A program made the translations under genes and the position numbers. Source: Streptosporangium lutulentum (GTDB taxonomy: Bacteria > Actinomycetota > Actinomycetes > Streptosporangiales > Streptosporangiaceae). From it: a stretch of 64,000 bases of DNA. Below, in pieces: positions 1 through 8,360 of the stretch. The notes below the pieces were generated by a model. The model searched no databases. It worked only from the letters and a program-made list of their open reading frames with translations, and was not told the origin of the DNA. Position 1 is the first letter of the stretch. Every line of letters starts with the position of its first letter. The stretch is from NCBI RefSeq assembly GCF_030811455.1, contig NZ_JAUSQU010000001.1, positions 4,774,001 through 4,838,000 of the forward strand, in the 5' to 3' direction.

Positions 1-603
1 CTGGCACGGCCAGGAGTCCACGCTCACCGGGAACAGGGTCGGCGGGGCGACCAGGGTCACCTCGGCGCCGAGCGTGCTGAGCAGCAGCACGTTGGAGCGG
101 GCCACCCGGCTGTGCAGCACGTCGCCGACGATGGTGATCTTCCTGCCGTCCAGCGCGCCGAGGCGGCGGCGCATGGTGAAGGCGTCGAGCAGGGCCTGGG
201 TGGGGTGCTCGTGGGTGCCGTCACCGGCGTTGACGACGCTGCCGCGCACCCAGTTGGCCAGCCGGTGCGGCGCGCCGGAGGCGCCGTGGCGGATGACGAC
301 GGCGTCCGCGCCCATCGCCTCCAGGGTGAGCGCGGTGTCCTTGAGCGACTCGCCCTTGGAGACGCTGGAGCCCTTGGCGGAGAAGTTGATGACATCGGCC
401 GACAGGCGCTTGGCCGCGGCCTCGAAGGAGATCCTGGTCCGGGTGGAGTCCTCGAAGAAGAGGTTCACCACGGTGCGCCCGCGCAGGGTCGGCAGCTTCT
501 TGATGGAACGTTCCGAGATCTTCGCCAGTTCGTCGGCGGTGTCCAGGATCAGCAGGGCGTCGTCACGGCTCAGGTCGGCCGCCGAGATCAGGTGCCGCTT
601 CAC
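1..603 (-). CDS. pyrB: Aspartate carbamoyltransferase catalytic subunit (3' end outside window)
   Basis: PyrB condenses carbamoyl phosphate with aspartate in the second step of pyrimidine synthesis, in the cytosol. The 201 codons present start at a GTG that overlaps the pyrR stop by 4 nt (GTGA). The protein opens [20 protein letters not shown] and contains the carbamoyl-phosphate loop [13 protein letters not shown], then [11 protein letters not shown] and [17 protein letters not shown], all diagnostic of ATCase. The remainder, including the C-terminal aspartate domain, lies beyond base 1. The overlap indicates translational coupling to pyrR and shared control by the PyrR box upstream. pyr genes downstream are expected but not visible. 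Confidence 0.96.
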   Translation of the reverse strand, partial: MKRHLISAADLSRDDALLILDTADELAKISERSIKKLPTLRGRTVVNLFFEDSTRTRISFEAAAKRLSADVINFSAKGSSVSKGESLKDTALTLEAMGADAVVIRHGASGAPHRLANWVRGSVVNAGDGTHEHPTQALLDAFTMRRRLGALDGRKITIVGDVLHSRVARSNVLLLSTLGAEVTLVAPPTLFPVSVDSWPCQ

Positions 604-1181
604 TTCTCGTCCTCCTTCAGCAGCAGAACCGCGTCGCGTCCGTCGTTCTCCTCCAGGTAGACCTTGACGATCTCGGACTTGGAGGTCGGGAGGTTCTTGC
701 CCACGTAGTCGGCCCGGATGGGCAGCTCGCGGTGACCGCGGTCCACCAGGGCGGCGAGCTGTACGGCCTGCGGACGGCCCAGGTCGTTGAGCGCGTCGAG
801 CGCGGAGCGGACGGTGCGCCCGGAGTAGAGGACGTCGTCGACCAGGACGACGATCTTGCCGTCTATGCCGTCGGCGGGCAGTTCCGTGCGACCCAGCGCG
901 CGGGCGGGACGGAGGCGGAGGTCGTCGCGGTACATCGTCACGTCGAGGGAGCCGACGGGCACCGAACGGCCTTCGAACTGCCTGATGTGGGCGGCCAGGC
1001 GATGGGCTAGGTGAACGCCCCGGGTGGGGATCCCCAGCAGGACGATGTCCCGGGCGCCCTTGGTGCGCTCAAGGATCTCGTGGGAGATGCGGATCAGCGC
1101 GCGATTGATGTCAGGTCCTTCGAGGACCGCACGGGCGCTGCTCTGAGCATGCGAAACGGCATCAGCCAAAGAAAACACCAC
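600..1181 (-). CDS. pyrR: Bifunctional pyrimidine operon regulator / uracil phosphoribosyltransferase
   Basis: PyrR binds pyr mRNA in a UMP-dependent way and usually has weak uracil phosphoribosyltransferase activity. The 193-aa product has the PRPP-binding motif [13 protein letters not shown] near residue 110, plus [10 protein letters not shown] and the C-terminal [11 protein letters not shown] segment of the family. The start is one of two tandem GTG codons (1181 or 1178), directly abutting the AAAGG that ends the PyrR box, so ribosome access and PyrR binding compete for the same RNA. It is first in the operon with pyrB. In Streptomyces pyrR is next to bldD; here about 4 kb separates them. 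Confidence 0.96.
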   Translation of the reverse strand: MVFSLADAVSHAQSSARAVLEGPDINRALIRISHEILERTKGARDIVLLGIPTRGVHLAHRLAAHIRQFEGRSVPVGSLDVTMYRDDLRLRPARALGRTELPADGIDGKIVVLVDDVLYSGRTVRSALDALNDLGRPQAVQLAALVDRGHRELPIRADYVGKNLPTSKSEIVKVYLEENDGRDAVLLLKEDEK

Positions 1182-1203
1182 CTTTCCCGCCTCACAGGAC
1201 GGG
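1182..1203 (-). promoter_or_regulatory. PyrR-binding RNA element overlapping the pyrR ribosome binding site
   Basis: Read on the minus strand, this segment contains GTCCTGTGAGGC followed by GGGAAAGG and the GTG starts. It matches the established PyrR anti-antiterminator loop pattern (GTCCnGnGAGGC). No terminator follows within the leader, and the element overlaps the AAAGG Shine-Dalgarno sequence. Repression is therefore probably translational, as described for mycobacterial pyrR. Confidence 0.8.
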
Positions 1204-1617
1204 GCTTAAAGGAAGTCAGCGTCCTCACGGTAGCAGCCGGAGGCCGGCTCCTCAGAATCACCCCCTTGCCTACCTAACATGGACAAACCGCCACAATGGC
1301 TCAACGTGCGCCCCCGCAGGTGGCGCGGGTTTCACCCCTTCCACCCACGGGGATCTTTTTCGGTATTAATCATGAATGGGTGATATGGGGGCATCTGTGC
1401 CTGGGGGCGCGCCTGTTTCGCGAGAGACCGCCGTCGCGGTCGAGGCGAGGGACGGGGAGACGCCCAGCGGCATGACACGGCCTCCGCAGGCGTCACATCC
1501 CGCCGGCCCAGGGCAGGTCCGGTGGCCTGGTCACCGCGGAACGAGCCAGACCCGCCGAACCGTCGCGGCACCACGCCGCGCCTTCTCCCCAGAGTCAAAG
1601 CCCGGGGTTTCCACGCT
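1204..1617. other. Divergent intergenic region between pyrR and arcA
   Basis: This stretch of about 415 bases must hold both the pyrR promoter (minus) and the arcA promoter (plus). I see no convincing gene in it. A/T-richer patches at 1255-1300 and 1355-1385 are the likeliest promoter sites. The open frames here have atypical composition and no ribosome binding site. Confidence 0.4.
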
Positions 1618-1628
1618 GGAGGAATGAG

Positions 1629-2873
1629 ATGACTTTTAACGTCGGCTCCGAGGTGGGCCGTCTTCACCAGGTCCTGCTGCACAGGCCCGAGCTGTCCCTG
1701 AAGAGGCTCACCCCCTCGAACATGCACGACTTCCTCTTCGACGACGTGCTGTGGGTGCAGCGCGCGGTGGAGGAGCACGAGGAGTTCCAGCGGGTGCTGC
1801 GCGAACGCGGCGTCGTCGTCCACATGCTGACGGATCTGCTGCGCGAGACGGTCGACATCCCCGAGGCCCGCAAGTTCATCCTCGACCACATCATCGACGA
1901 GCGGTACTTCGGGCCGATGGCCGTCGACGCCCTCCGCAACGCGCTGGACGCGATGGACTCCGCCGAGCTCCAGCTGTACCTCACCGGCGGCATCACCAAG
2001 CGCGAACTCGTGGAGAAGGGCACCGACCCCAAGAGCCTCGCGTTCCACACGCTCGCGCCGGACGACTTCATCCTGCCGCCGCTGCCCAACCACCTGTTCA
2101 CCCGCGACACCTCCTGCTGGATCTACGACGGCGTCTCCATCAACTCGATGAGGAAGAAGGCCCGCCAGCGCGAGACCGTGAACTACGAGGCCGTCTACCG
2201 CTACCACCCGTCGTTCGCCCCCGGCTACGACAGGCCCGGCGAGGGCGGCTACAACGTCTGGATGGACGGGCTGGCCGCCGCGCCGGCCACCGTCGAGGGC
2301 GGCGACGTACTCGTCATCGGCCGGGGAGCCGTACTGGTCGGGATGAGCGAGCGCACCCAGCCGCAGGCGGTGGAGATGCTCGCGCGGAGCCTGTTCGCCA
2401 AGGGCTCGGCACAGAAGATCGTCGCGTTGCACATGCCGAAGGCACGGGCGTTCATGCACCTGGACACGGTCATGACCAACGTGGACGTCGGGGTGTTCAC
2501 CAAGTTCGCGGGCCTGGGCATGCTGCCCTCCTACACGGTCGAACCCGGGGACACCGAGAAGGAGCTCAAGATCACCGATCACGCTCCCGAGGACATGCAC
2601 AAGGCCATCGGACGGGCCATCGGCCTGGACGACATCAAGGTCCTCACCCCGACGCAGGACGTCTACTCGGCCGAGCGGGAGCAGTGGGACGACGGCTGCA
2701 ACGTGCTGGCCCTCGAACCCGGCGTGGTCGTCGCCTACGAGCGCAACACCACCACCAACAACTTCCTGCGCGGCCACGGCATCGAGGTGATCACGATCAG
2801 GGGCAGCGAGCTCGGCCGCGGCCGCGGCGGGCCGCGGTGCATGAGCTGCCCGCTCGAACGCGACGGAATCTGA
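1629..2873 (+). CDS. arcA: Arginine deiminase
   Basis: ArcA hydrolyses L-arginine to citrulline and ammonia in the cytosol. The 414-aa product has the family length and active-site motifs: FTRDTSCW near residue 158, EGGDV near 222 (substrate Asp/Glu), HLDTVMT near 276 (catalytic His), and the C-terminal nucleophile loop [17 protein letters not shown]. The ATG at 1629 is preceded by GGAGGA at the right distance. A transporter and a stress protein follow after a strong terminator. No arcB or arcC is in the window, so this is not a complete ATP-yielding deiminase pathway locally. Confidence 0.95.
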   Translation: MTFNVGSEVGRLHQVLLHRPELSLKRLTPSNMHDFLFDDVLWVQRAVEEHEEFQRVLRERGVVVHMLTDLLRETVDIPEARKFILDHIIDERYFGPMAVDALRNALDAMDSAELQLYLTGGITKRELVEKGTDPKSLAFHTLAPDDFILPPLPNHLFTRDTSCWIYDGVSINSMRKKARQRETVNYEAVYRYHPSFAPGYDRPGEGGYNVWMDGLAAAPATVEGGDVLVIGRGAVLVGMSERTQPQAVEMLARSLFAKGSAQKIVALHMPKARAFMHLDTVMTNVDVGVFTKFAGLGMLPSYTVEPGDTEKELKITDHAPEDMHKAIGRAIGLDDIKVLTPTQDVYSAEREQWDDGCNVLALEPGVVVAYERNTTTNNFLRGHGIEVITIRGSELGRGRGGPRCMSCPLERDGI

Positions 2874-2989
2874 ACAAGAGATGAACCGAAACCACAGGAG
2901 AATTGACCGGAAGCTGGAATGAATCTGGAGGGAGAGGCGGGCGTCGTCGTCGTGCCCGCCGTCACCCGGCCACCGCCAGGACGAACCCT

Positions 2990-3033
2990 GACCCGGGCCT
3001 CTCCGCCCACGTTCCGGCGGAGAGGCCCGGGTC
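2990..3033 (+). terminator. Hairpin terminator downstream of arcA
   Basis: A perfect 18-bp stem (2990-3007 with 3016-3033) and 8-nt loop, followed by a C-rich rather than T-rich run. It lies 117 nt after the arcA stop and 55 nt before the permease start. Confidence 0.8.
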
Positions 3034-3087
3034 CCCCCTGACACGACGGATCACCACCGCACAGGCACAGGGGGAGGGAGACGACAC

Positions 3088-4512
3088 ATGGTTTCCGTGG
3101 CGCACCGGTTGTTCCGCACCAAGCCCACCGACCAGATCATCGCCGAGGGCGGCCACGGCGAGGGCGGGGAGCTGCGCCGGACCATGACCCTGTGGCAGCT
3201 CACCCTCTTCAGCGTCGGCGCCACCCTCGGCACGGGCATCTTCGTCATCCTCGGCCAGGCCGTGCCCAAGGCGGGCCCCGCCGTGGTGGCCGCCTTCGTG
3301 CTGGCGGCGATCACGGCCCTGTTCTCGGCCCTCTCCTACGCCGAGCTGGCCGGCACGATCCCGGTCGCCGGCTCGTCCTACTCCTACGCCTACGCGACCC
3401 TGGGCGAGCTCGTGGCGTGGGTGTGCGGCTGGTGCCTGATGCTGGAGTACGCCGTCTCGGTGGCGGCGGTGGCGGTCGGCTGGGGCGAGTATCTCAACCA
3501 CTTCTTCCGGGACCTGTTCGGCTGGGAGCTGCCCGCCTCCGTCACCCACTCCCCCGGCTCCCAGGGCGGCGTGCTCAACCTCACCGCGATCCTGATCGTC
3601 CTGCTCGCCACCTGGCTGCTGCTGCGCGGCGCCTCCGAGAGCGCCACCGCCAACGCGGTCTTCGTGATGATCAAGGTCGTGGTGCTCGTGTTCTTCTGCC
3701 TCGTGGCCTTCACCGCGTTCAGCACGGGCAACCTGACGCCGTTCGTCCCCATGGGCGTCGCCGGCATCACCGCCGCCGCCTCGCAGGTGTTCTTCTCCTA
3801 CATCGGCTTCGACGCGGCCTCGACCGCCGGCGAGGAGGCCAGGAACCCCAGGCGCGACCTCCCTCTGGCGATCGTCTTCTCGCTCGCCATCGTCACGGTC
3901 GTCTACGTGGCGGTGGCGCTGGCCGCCGTCGGCGCCATGCCGTGGCGGCAGTTCGACCCCGAGAGCACCGAGGCCAGTCTCGCCCTGATCGCGGACCGGG
4001 CCACCGGCGCCACCTGGCCGGGCCTCGTCATCTCCTTCGGGGCGGTCGTCGCCATCGCCAGCGTGGTCCTCACCGTGCTGTACGGCCAGACCCGCATCCT
4101 GTTCGCGATGGCGCGCGACGGCCTGATCCCGAAGATCTTCGAGAAGGTGGACCCCCGCCGCCAGGTCCCGGTGGCCAACACGCTCATCGTGGCCGCGTTC
4201 GTCTCCGTGCTCGCCGGGTTCATCCCGCTGGGCCAGCTCGCCGAGGCCACCAGCATCGGCACCCTGTTCGCCTTCGCCATCGTCAACGTCGGAGTGCTGG
4301 TGCTCCGCCGCACCCGGCCCGACCTGCCCCGCAGCTTCAGGACGCCGTTCTTCCCGATCACGCCGATCCTCGGCGTGATCCTCTGCGTCGTCGTGATGCT
4401 CGGGCTGGCGGGGGTCACCTGGCTGGCCTTCGCGATCTGGATGCTGGTCGGCCTGCTCGCCTACTTCCTCTACGGCTACCGCCACTCCCGCCTCAACCGG
4501 AGCGTCCGATGA
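3088..4512 (+). CDS. APC-family amino acid permease
   Basis: A 474-aa integral membrane protein with about 12 hydrophobic segments. It has the APC-superfamily opening MTLWQLTLFSVGATLGTGIF at residues 32-51, containing the substrate-binding GATLGTGIF turn, and the helix-6 motif FFSYIGFDAASTAGEE near residues 230-245, typical of cationic amino acid transporters (CAT group). The ATG follows a GGGAGG box. The stop overlaps the next gene's ATG by 4 nt, so the two are translationally coupled. Next to arcA it may import arginine or exchange arginine for ornithine; that substrate is inferred from position only. Confidence 0.88.
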   Translation: MVSVAHRLFRTKPTDQIIAEGGHGEGGELRRTMTLWQLTLFSVGATLGTGIFVILGQAVPKAGPAVVAAFVLAAITALFSALSYAELAGTIPVAGSSYSYAYATLGELVAWVCGWCLMLEYAVSVAAVAVGWGEYLNHFFRDLFGWELPASVTHSPGSQGGVLNLTAILIVLLATWLLLRGASESATANAVFVMIKVVVLVFFCLVAFTAFSTGNLTPFVPMGVAGITAAASQVFFSYIGFDAASTAGEEARNPRRDLPLAIVFSLAIVTVVYVAVALAAVGAMPWRQFDPESTEASLALIADRATGATWPGLVISFGAVVAIASVVLTVLYGQTRILFAMARDGLIPKIFEKVDPRRQVPVANTLIVAAFVSVLAGFIPLGQLAEATSIGTLFAFAIVNVGVLVLRRTRPDLPRSFRTPFFPITPILGVILCVVVMLGLAGVTWLAFAIWMLVGLLAYFLYGYRHSRLNRSVR

Positions 4513-5417
4513 AGATCGAACATGTTCTCGCCGGATTCGTTCCCGATTCCCGATGCCGGGACGGGCTGGCGCTGGCCGTGTCGCTGGCCAGGCAGGCCGG
4601 CGCCCGGCTGACGGTCGCCTACGTGCATCCGCCCGCCTGGACCACGCCGGGCCCCGGCAAGATCGACGCCGAATGGCAGGCGTACATCGCCGAAAAGACC
4701 GCCCAGACCCTCGAACAGGCGCGGCGGCTGCTGTCGGACGTAGGGGACGTGCCGATCGACTACGTCTCCCACGGCAACCGGGGCAGCGGGCGCGGTCTGG
4801 CCGAGCTCGCCACCCGGACGAACGCCGACGTGGTGGTCATCGGTTCGGCCCCGCAGGGCGGCCGGGGGCGCATCTCCCTCGGCAGCACCGCCGACCAGCT
4901 CCTGCACGGCTCTCCCGCCCCCGTGGCACTGGCCCCCAGAGGGTACGGCGGCTCGCCCCCGCCCGGGCTCCGGCGGCTGATCGTGGCCTATCGGCGCGAT
5001 CCCGCCGCGGGCCAGGCCGTCCGGCAGGCCGTCGCGCTCGCCGCGCAGCTGGACGTGCCGTTGCATCTGATCACCCTGGTGGTGGGCGGCGGGCGGCACT
5101 CGGTGGTCAAGGGGATGCTCGACCGGGTGCGTGAACAGGTCACGGCCGACCTCAGGGCCGTGGCACGCGGTCACCGGCCCCTGCGGGTGGAGGTGGAGGT
5201 CCTGGAGGGCAGGGACGTGACGACGGCGCTCGCCGGCGTCGACTGGGTCCCGGGATCGCTGCTGATCTGCGCTTCCAGCCAGGCCGGACCCCTGCGCCGG
5301 GTGTTCCTCGGCGACGTCTCCTTGAAGATCATACGTGCGGCGCCGTGCCCGGTGATGATGTTGCCCCGGAGCCTGCAAAAGAAGTCGAAATCTGACAAAA
5401 AGTCCGGAAACACATGA
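4509..5417 (+). CDS. Tandem universal stress protein
   Basis: A 302-aa protein with two Usp domains (about 1-145 and 155-300). Both keep the C-terminal ATP-binding type signature: GSAPQGGRGRISLGSTADQL in domain 1 and a divergent SSQAGPLRRVFLGDVSLKI in domain 2. It begins at an ATG overlapping the permease stop (ATGA). Permease-Usp pairs are common, and the Usp is thought to tune transporter activity under energy stress; here that role is inferred. Confidence 0.88.
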   Translation: MKIEHVLAGFVPDSRCRDGLALAVSLARQAGARLTVAYVHPPAWTTPGPGKIDAEWQAYIAEKTAQTLEQARRLLSDVGDVPIDYVSHGNRGSGRGLAELATRTNADVVVIGSAPQGGRGRISLGSTADQLLHGSPAPVALAPRGYGGSPPPGLRRLIVAYRRDPAAGQAVRQAVALAAQLDVPLHLITLVVGGGRHSVVKGMLDRVREQVTADLRAVARGHRPLRVEVEVLEGRDVTTALAGVDWVPGSLLICASSQAGPLRRVFLGDVSLKIIRAAPCPVMMLPRSLQKKSKSDKKSGNT

Positions 5418-5499
5418 GAGTCACGATGTGGAATAGGACAAGTGTGGCGTTTGAGGCGGATCACACCGGACCGGATTCGACATCTTTTTTCCAATCAGC

Positions 5500-5528
5500 T
5501 TGACCTTAGGCTCCCACAGCTTTACCGT
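5500..5528 (+). promoter_or_regulatory. Candidate bldD promoter
   Basis: TTGACC (5500-5505) and TACCGT (5523-5528) are separated by 17 bp, a good match to a housekeeping sigma promoter. The predicted transcript would have a leader of about 150 nt before bldD. BldD proteins commonly repress their own promoter, but I could not identify a clear BldD box by eye. Confidence 0.5.
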
Positions 5529-5687
5529 CACTGTCCGTAACCACACCTCGCGGCGTTATCGGGTGAACCCTGACGCTCTGGTCACCGAAGGTGCCTACCC
5601 CGGGCATCAACCCGGTGGTTGGGGCATAAGTTGCGAGGTAGCACAATCAAGTTGAGAGCAGCACATAGAGAGCCGGGGGGCCAACCG

Positions 5688-6182
5688 ATGCCGTCTGAGT
5701 ATGCCAAGTCGCTGGGCGCACGACTCCGCGCCATTCGCACCCAGCAGGGCCTGTCCCTGCACGGAGTCGAAGAGAAGTCCCGTGGCCGTTGGAAGGCGGT
5801 TGTCGTCGGCTCCTACGAGCGCGGCGATCGTGCGGTCACCGTGCAGAAGCTTGCCGAGCTGGCCGATTTCTACGGCGTTCCGGTCTCGGAGCTGCTGCCC
5901 GGGGGCGCCGCCCCGAGCCCGCTGGGGCCGACACCGAAACTTGTGATCGACCTTGAGCGCCTCGCCCAGCTCCCCAAGGAGAAGGCGGGTGCGCTGGCGC
6001 GTTACGCGGCCACCATTCAGAGCCAGCGCGGTGACTACAACGGCAAGGTGCTGTCCATCCGCCAGGAGGATCTCCGCTCGCTCGCCGTGATCTACGACAA
6101 GTCTCCCACCGAACTCACCGAGGAGCTCATCAGCTGGGGTGTCCTGGACCCCGAGGCACGCCGCGCCGTCGAGTCCTTCTGA
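5688..6182 (+). CDS. bldD: Developmental master regulator BldD, cyclic-di-GMP-responsive
   Basis: BldD represses sporulation genes during vegetative growth when dimerised by tetrameric c-di-GMP. The 164-aa protein has the XRE-type HTH at residues 7-65 (LGARLRAIRTQQGLSLHGVE) and a C-terminal domain carrying the c-di-GMP signature RGD-(8 residues)-RQED. I chose the ATG at 5688 because it follows a GGGGGG-containing Shine-Dalgarno region and gives the conserved MPSEYAKSLGARL start; the frame is open further upstream to 5619. In Streptomyces it sits beside pyrR, so its position here supports orthology. Confidence 0.97.
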   Translation: MPSEYAKSLGARLRAIRTQQGLSLHGVEEKSRGRWKAVVVGSYERGDRAVTVQKLAELADFYGVPVSELLPGGAAPSPLGPTPKLVIDLERLAQLPKEKAGALARYAATIQSQRGDYNGKVLSIRQEDLRSLAVIYDKSPTELTEELISWGVLDPEARRAVESF

Positions 6183-6329
6183 CGATCGCCGGTTGTGGGT
6201 GCGCCGGGTCCCGGCGTGCCCACCCCACCGGAAATCCTGCTCTCAGCGGAACATCGCCTTCCTTCCACCGCAGGCGACAGTGGCTGTGGTAGTAAAAGGC
6301 AAACATGCATTTAGCGAGATGTGGTGGAC

Positions 6330-7532
6330 ATGACTTCGGGAGAGGATCGGCACGACCACTCTCGACCGCGCCCGAAGAACCGCCGCCAAGCCGTCATCGC
6401 GGCCCTGGGGTCGACCAGGACGCGCGCCTTCCTGAGGTTGCTGGCGTCCATCGGCACCACCCGGACCCAGGACACCCTGAAGCTCCTGCCGTTCGTCGTC
6501 ATGGCCGCGGTGGCCGTCGTCGACCTCGCCTCCGGCCCCACGGCCGGGCTGCTCTCCATGCTCGCCCTGGGACCGGCCTTCGCCAGCGTGGCCTGCGGCC
6601 TGGCCCGCACCACACTGGTCGGCGCCGTCGCCCTGGCGTTGTTCGTCGCCCTCGGCCTTTACAACGACATCCTCTGGACGTCCCGCACCAACATCACGAT
6701 GATCGCCATCCTCGGGGTCACCGTGGCCAGCGTGCTGGCCAGCGCGGGACGGCTCCGCCACGAGCGGCAGCTCGCCGACGTCCGCTCGGTCGCGGAGGCC
6801 GCCCAGCGGGTGCTGCTGCGGCCGGTGCCGCGCCGCGCCGGGCCGGGGATCGGCGTGGCCGTCTCCTACACCTCGGCCACCGCCGAGGCCAGGATCGGCG
6901 GTGACCTCTACGAGGTGGTCACCACCCCGCACGGAGTGCGGATCATCGTGGGAGACGTCCAGGGCAAGGGCCTGGAGGCCGTGGAGACCGCCGCGGTGGT
7001 GCTCGGCGCCTTCCGGGAGGCCGCCCACGACGAGAGCAAGCTCCAGGGCGTGGTGGCCCGGCTGGAGAACGCCCTGACCCGGGAGCTGTCCGGCGAGCAG
7101 TTCGTCACCGCCGTGCTCGCCGAGATCGGCGCCGGCTCCACCATCTCCGTCATCAACTGCGGCCACCCGTCACCCATGGTGCTCTGCGCCGACGGCAGGA
7201 GCTGGTTCGCCGATCCCCCGGACGAGGCGCTCCCCCTGGGCATGAGCTCTCTGAAGGCCGTCGAACCGGTGCCGCACCACATCCCGTTCGAGCCGGGCGG
7301 TCAGGTTCTCTTCTACACCGACGGGGTCATCGAGGCCCGTGACGGGTCGGGGGCGTTCTATCCCCTGTCCTCGCGGGCGCACCTGCTCAACGACGCCGAC
7401 CCGCAACTCGCGCTGGACTCTCTGCGCGCCGACCTGCTCCGCCACGTGGGCAGGCCACTGGGCGACGACGCCGCCATGCTCCTGCTGCGCCATCGCGTCA
7501 CGCACCCGACGGCCTCCTCCGCCGCGGCCTAG
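6330..7532 (+). CDS. Membrane-anchored PP2C-type (SpoIIE/RsbU-like) serine phosphatase
   Basis: A 400-aa protein. After a basic N-terminus come about four hydrophobic segments (residues 45-135), a short coiled linker (LRHERQLADVRSVAEAAQRV), and a PPM/SpoIIE phosphatase domain (about 165-385). Metal-site motifs are present: RIGGDLYE, VGDVQGKG, FYTDGVIEARD and GDDAAMLLL. Relatives dephosphorylate anti-anti-sigma factors. No anti-sigma or STAS gene lies nearby, so its partner is unknown. Starts at GTG 6321 or ATG 6330 are both possible, and neither has a strong Shine-Dalgarno sequence. Confidence 0.85.
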   Translation: MTSGEDRHDHSRPRPKNRRQAVIAALGSTRTRAFLRLLASIGTTRTQDTLKLLPFVVMAAVAVVDLASGPTAGLLSMLALGPAFASVACGLARTTLVGAVALALFVALGLYNDILWTSRTNITMIAILGVTVASVLASAGRLRHERQLADVRSVAEAAQRVLLRPVPRRAGPGIGVAVSYTSATAEARIGGDLYEVVTTPHGVRIIVGDVQGKGLEAVETAAVVLGAFREAAHDESKLQGVVARLENALTRELSGEQFVTAVLAEIGAGSTISVINCGHPSPMVLCADGRSWFADPPDEALPLGMSSLKAVEPVPHHIPFEPGGQVLFYTDGVIEARDGSGAFYPLSSRAHLLNDADPQLALDSLRADLLRHVGRPLGDDAAMLLLRHRVTHPTASSAAA

Positions 7533-7592
7533 TGCTTCACTCCTCGTCTCCGGCAGGCGAGGAACACGGATCGACCGGTGAAGGGCACTCCG

Positions 7593-8039
7593 CTAGCCGG
7601 CGAGGGGCACGCGGCCCGGCAGCCGAGGCTGCGTGGGCACGCCGAGCAGTTGCTCCACCGCGACGACGAACCGCTCCGCCTCGGAGATCAGCTCCTCGGC
7701 GTCCCGCGCCGACACCACGCGCGTCATCCCGGCCTCGGCCGAGGCGCGTTTGGCCGCGCTCACCTCGAAGTACGGTGCCCAGTCGGCCAGCCTGGGCTCG
7801 GCCTCGGGCAGCAGCTCCCAGGCGCTGCGAAGGCGACGCCTGCGGCCGTCCATGGGGCGGGGCCGTGCGGCCAGGATCGCGGCGGCGGCCCTGAGCGCCG
7901 CCAGGTGGGCGGCGACGTAACGTGTGGCGGAAGTCTGGGCGGCGGCCGCCTCTTCGAGGCAGTCGCGTGCGTCTGTGAGGTGCGCCCGCACCGTGGGGGA
8001 CAACCGGGGCCCACCGGAATCGCTGAGCCGAGGGGTCAT
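7593..8039 (-). CDS. SAV_6107-family HEPN domain protein
   Basis: A 148-aa, helix-rich protein with an N-terminal arrangement typical of the actinobacterial SAV_6107 HEPN family (LTDARDCLEEAA, RYVAAHLAALRAAAAILAAR, the WELLPEAEPRLADWAPYF core, then RDAEELISEAERFVVAVEQLLG). I do not see the RNase motif RxxxxH of toxic HEPNs. The start at 8039 is set by AAGGAGG 9 nt upstream; the frame is open to 8195. The gene is preceded by a strong promoter flanked by two LexA-like boxes, with a leader of about 200 nt. Function is unknown; SOS induction is my inference. Confidence 0.8.
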   Translation of the reverse strand: MTPRLSDSGGPRLSPTVRAHLTDARDCLEEAAAAQTSATRYVAAHLAALRAAAAILAARPRPMDGRRRRLRSAWELLPEAEPRLADWAPYFEVSAAKRASAEAGMTRVVSARDAEELISEAERFVVAVEQLLGVPTQPRLPGRVPLAG

Positions 8040-8317
8040 GTGCTTCAGCCTCCTTGGTCGCAAGCGGCTCCCGGCGATTTCGCCGGTGAAGTCACACTCG
8101 CAGACCCCACCGACAAATTCACCGGGCGGCCGGACGAGGAGCTTCCCCTCTCCCCGTCCGCCGTGACCTGGACCGATCGGCTCCGCCGACGACATGGACC
8201 AGATCGACCGCCCTGGACGCGGGCCGCGAGCCCCGCGTCATTACATCGAACATAAATTCGATCACTCGTAGTGTCAAGTGAAACCACGAACAAAAGTTCG
8301 ATCTTCATGTAAACGCG
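8040..8317. other. Leader and control region of the HEPN gene
   Basis: From the HEPN start to the ldt terminator there is no separate gene I can support. The stretch holds an untranslated leader of about 200 nt (8040-8243), in which an upstream ATG at 8195 is in frame with the HEPN gene, and the promoter/operator at 8246-8301. Confidence 0.55.
8246..8301 (-). promoter_or_regulatory. Strong promoter carrying two LexA/SOS-box-like palindromes
   Basis: On the minus strand, TTGACA (8272-8277) and TATGTT (8249-8254) are separated by exactly 17 bp. Two palindromes close to the actinobacterial SOS box TCGAAC-N4-GTTCGA are present. TCGAACATAAATTCGA (8246-8261) covers the -10, and ACGAACAAAAGTTCGA (8286-8301) lies upstream of the -35. 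Each has one departure from consensus, and their centres are 40 bp apart. Confidence 0.65.
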
Positions 8318-8351
8318 AAGGCCCCGGGAGATCAAAATCTCCCGGGGCCTT
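8318..8351 (-). terminator. Hairpin terminator after the L,D-transpeptidase gene
   Basis: A perfect 15-bp stem (8318-8332 with 8337-8351) with a CAAA loop, 10 nt past the minus-strand stop. It insulates the HEPN promoter from ldt transcription. Confidence 0.85.
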
Positions 8352-8360
8352 CACCTGCGG

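Noticed and set aside
1332..3044. 570-codon minus-strand frame over arcA
   Set aside because: Antisense to a clear arginine deiminase, with composition typical of shadow frames in GC-rich DNA.
5619..5687. Longer BldD start
   Set aside because: The 23 extra residues are not part of BldD proteins, and the ribosome binding site precedes 5688.
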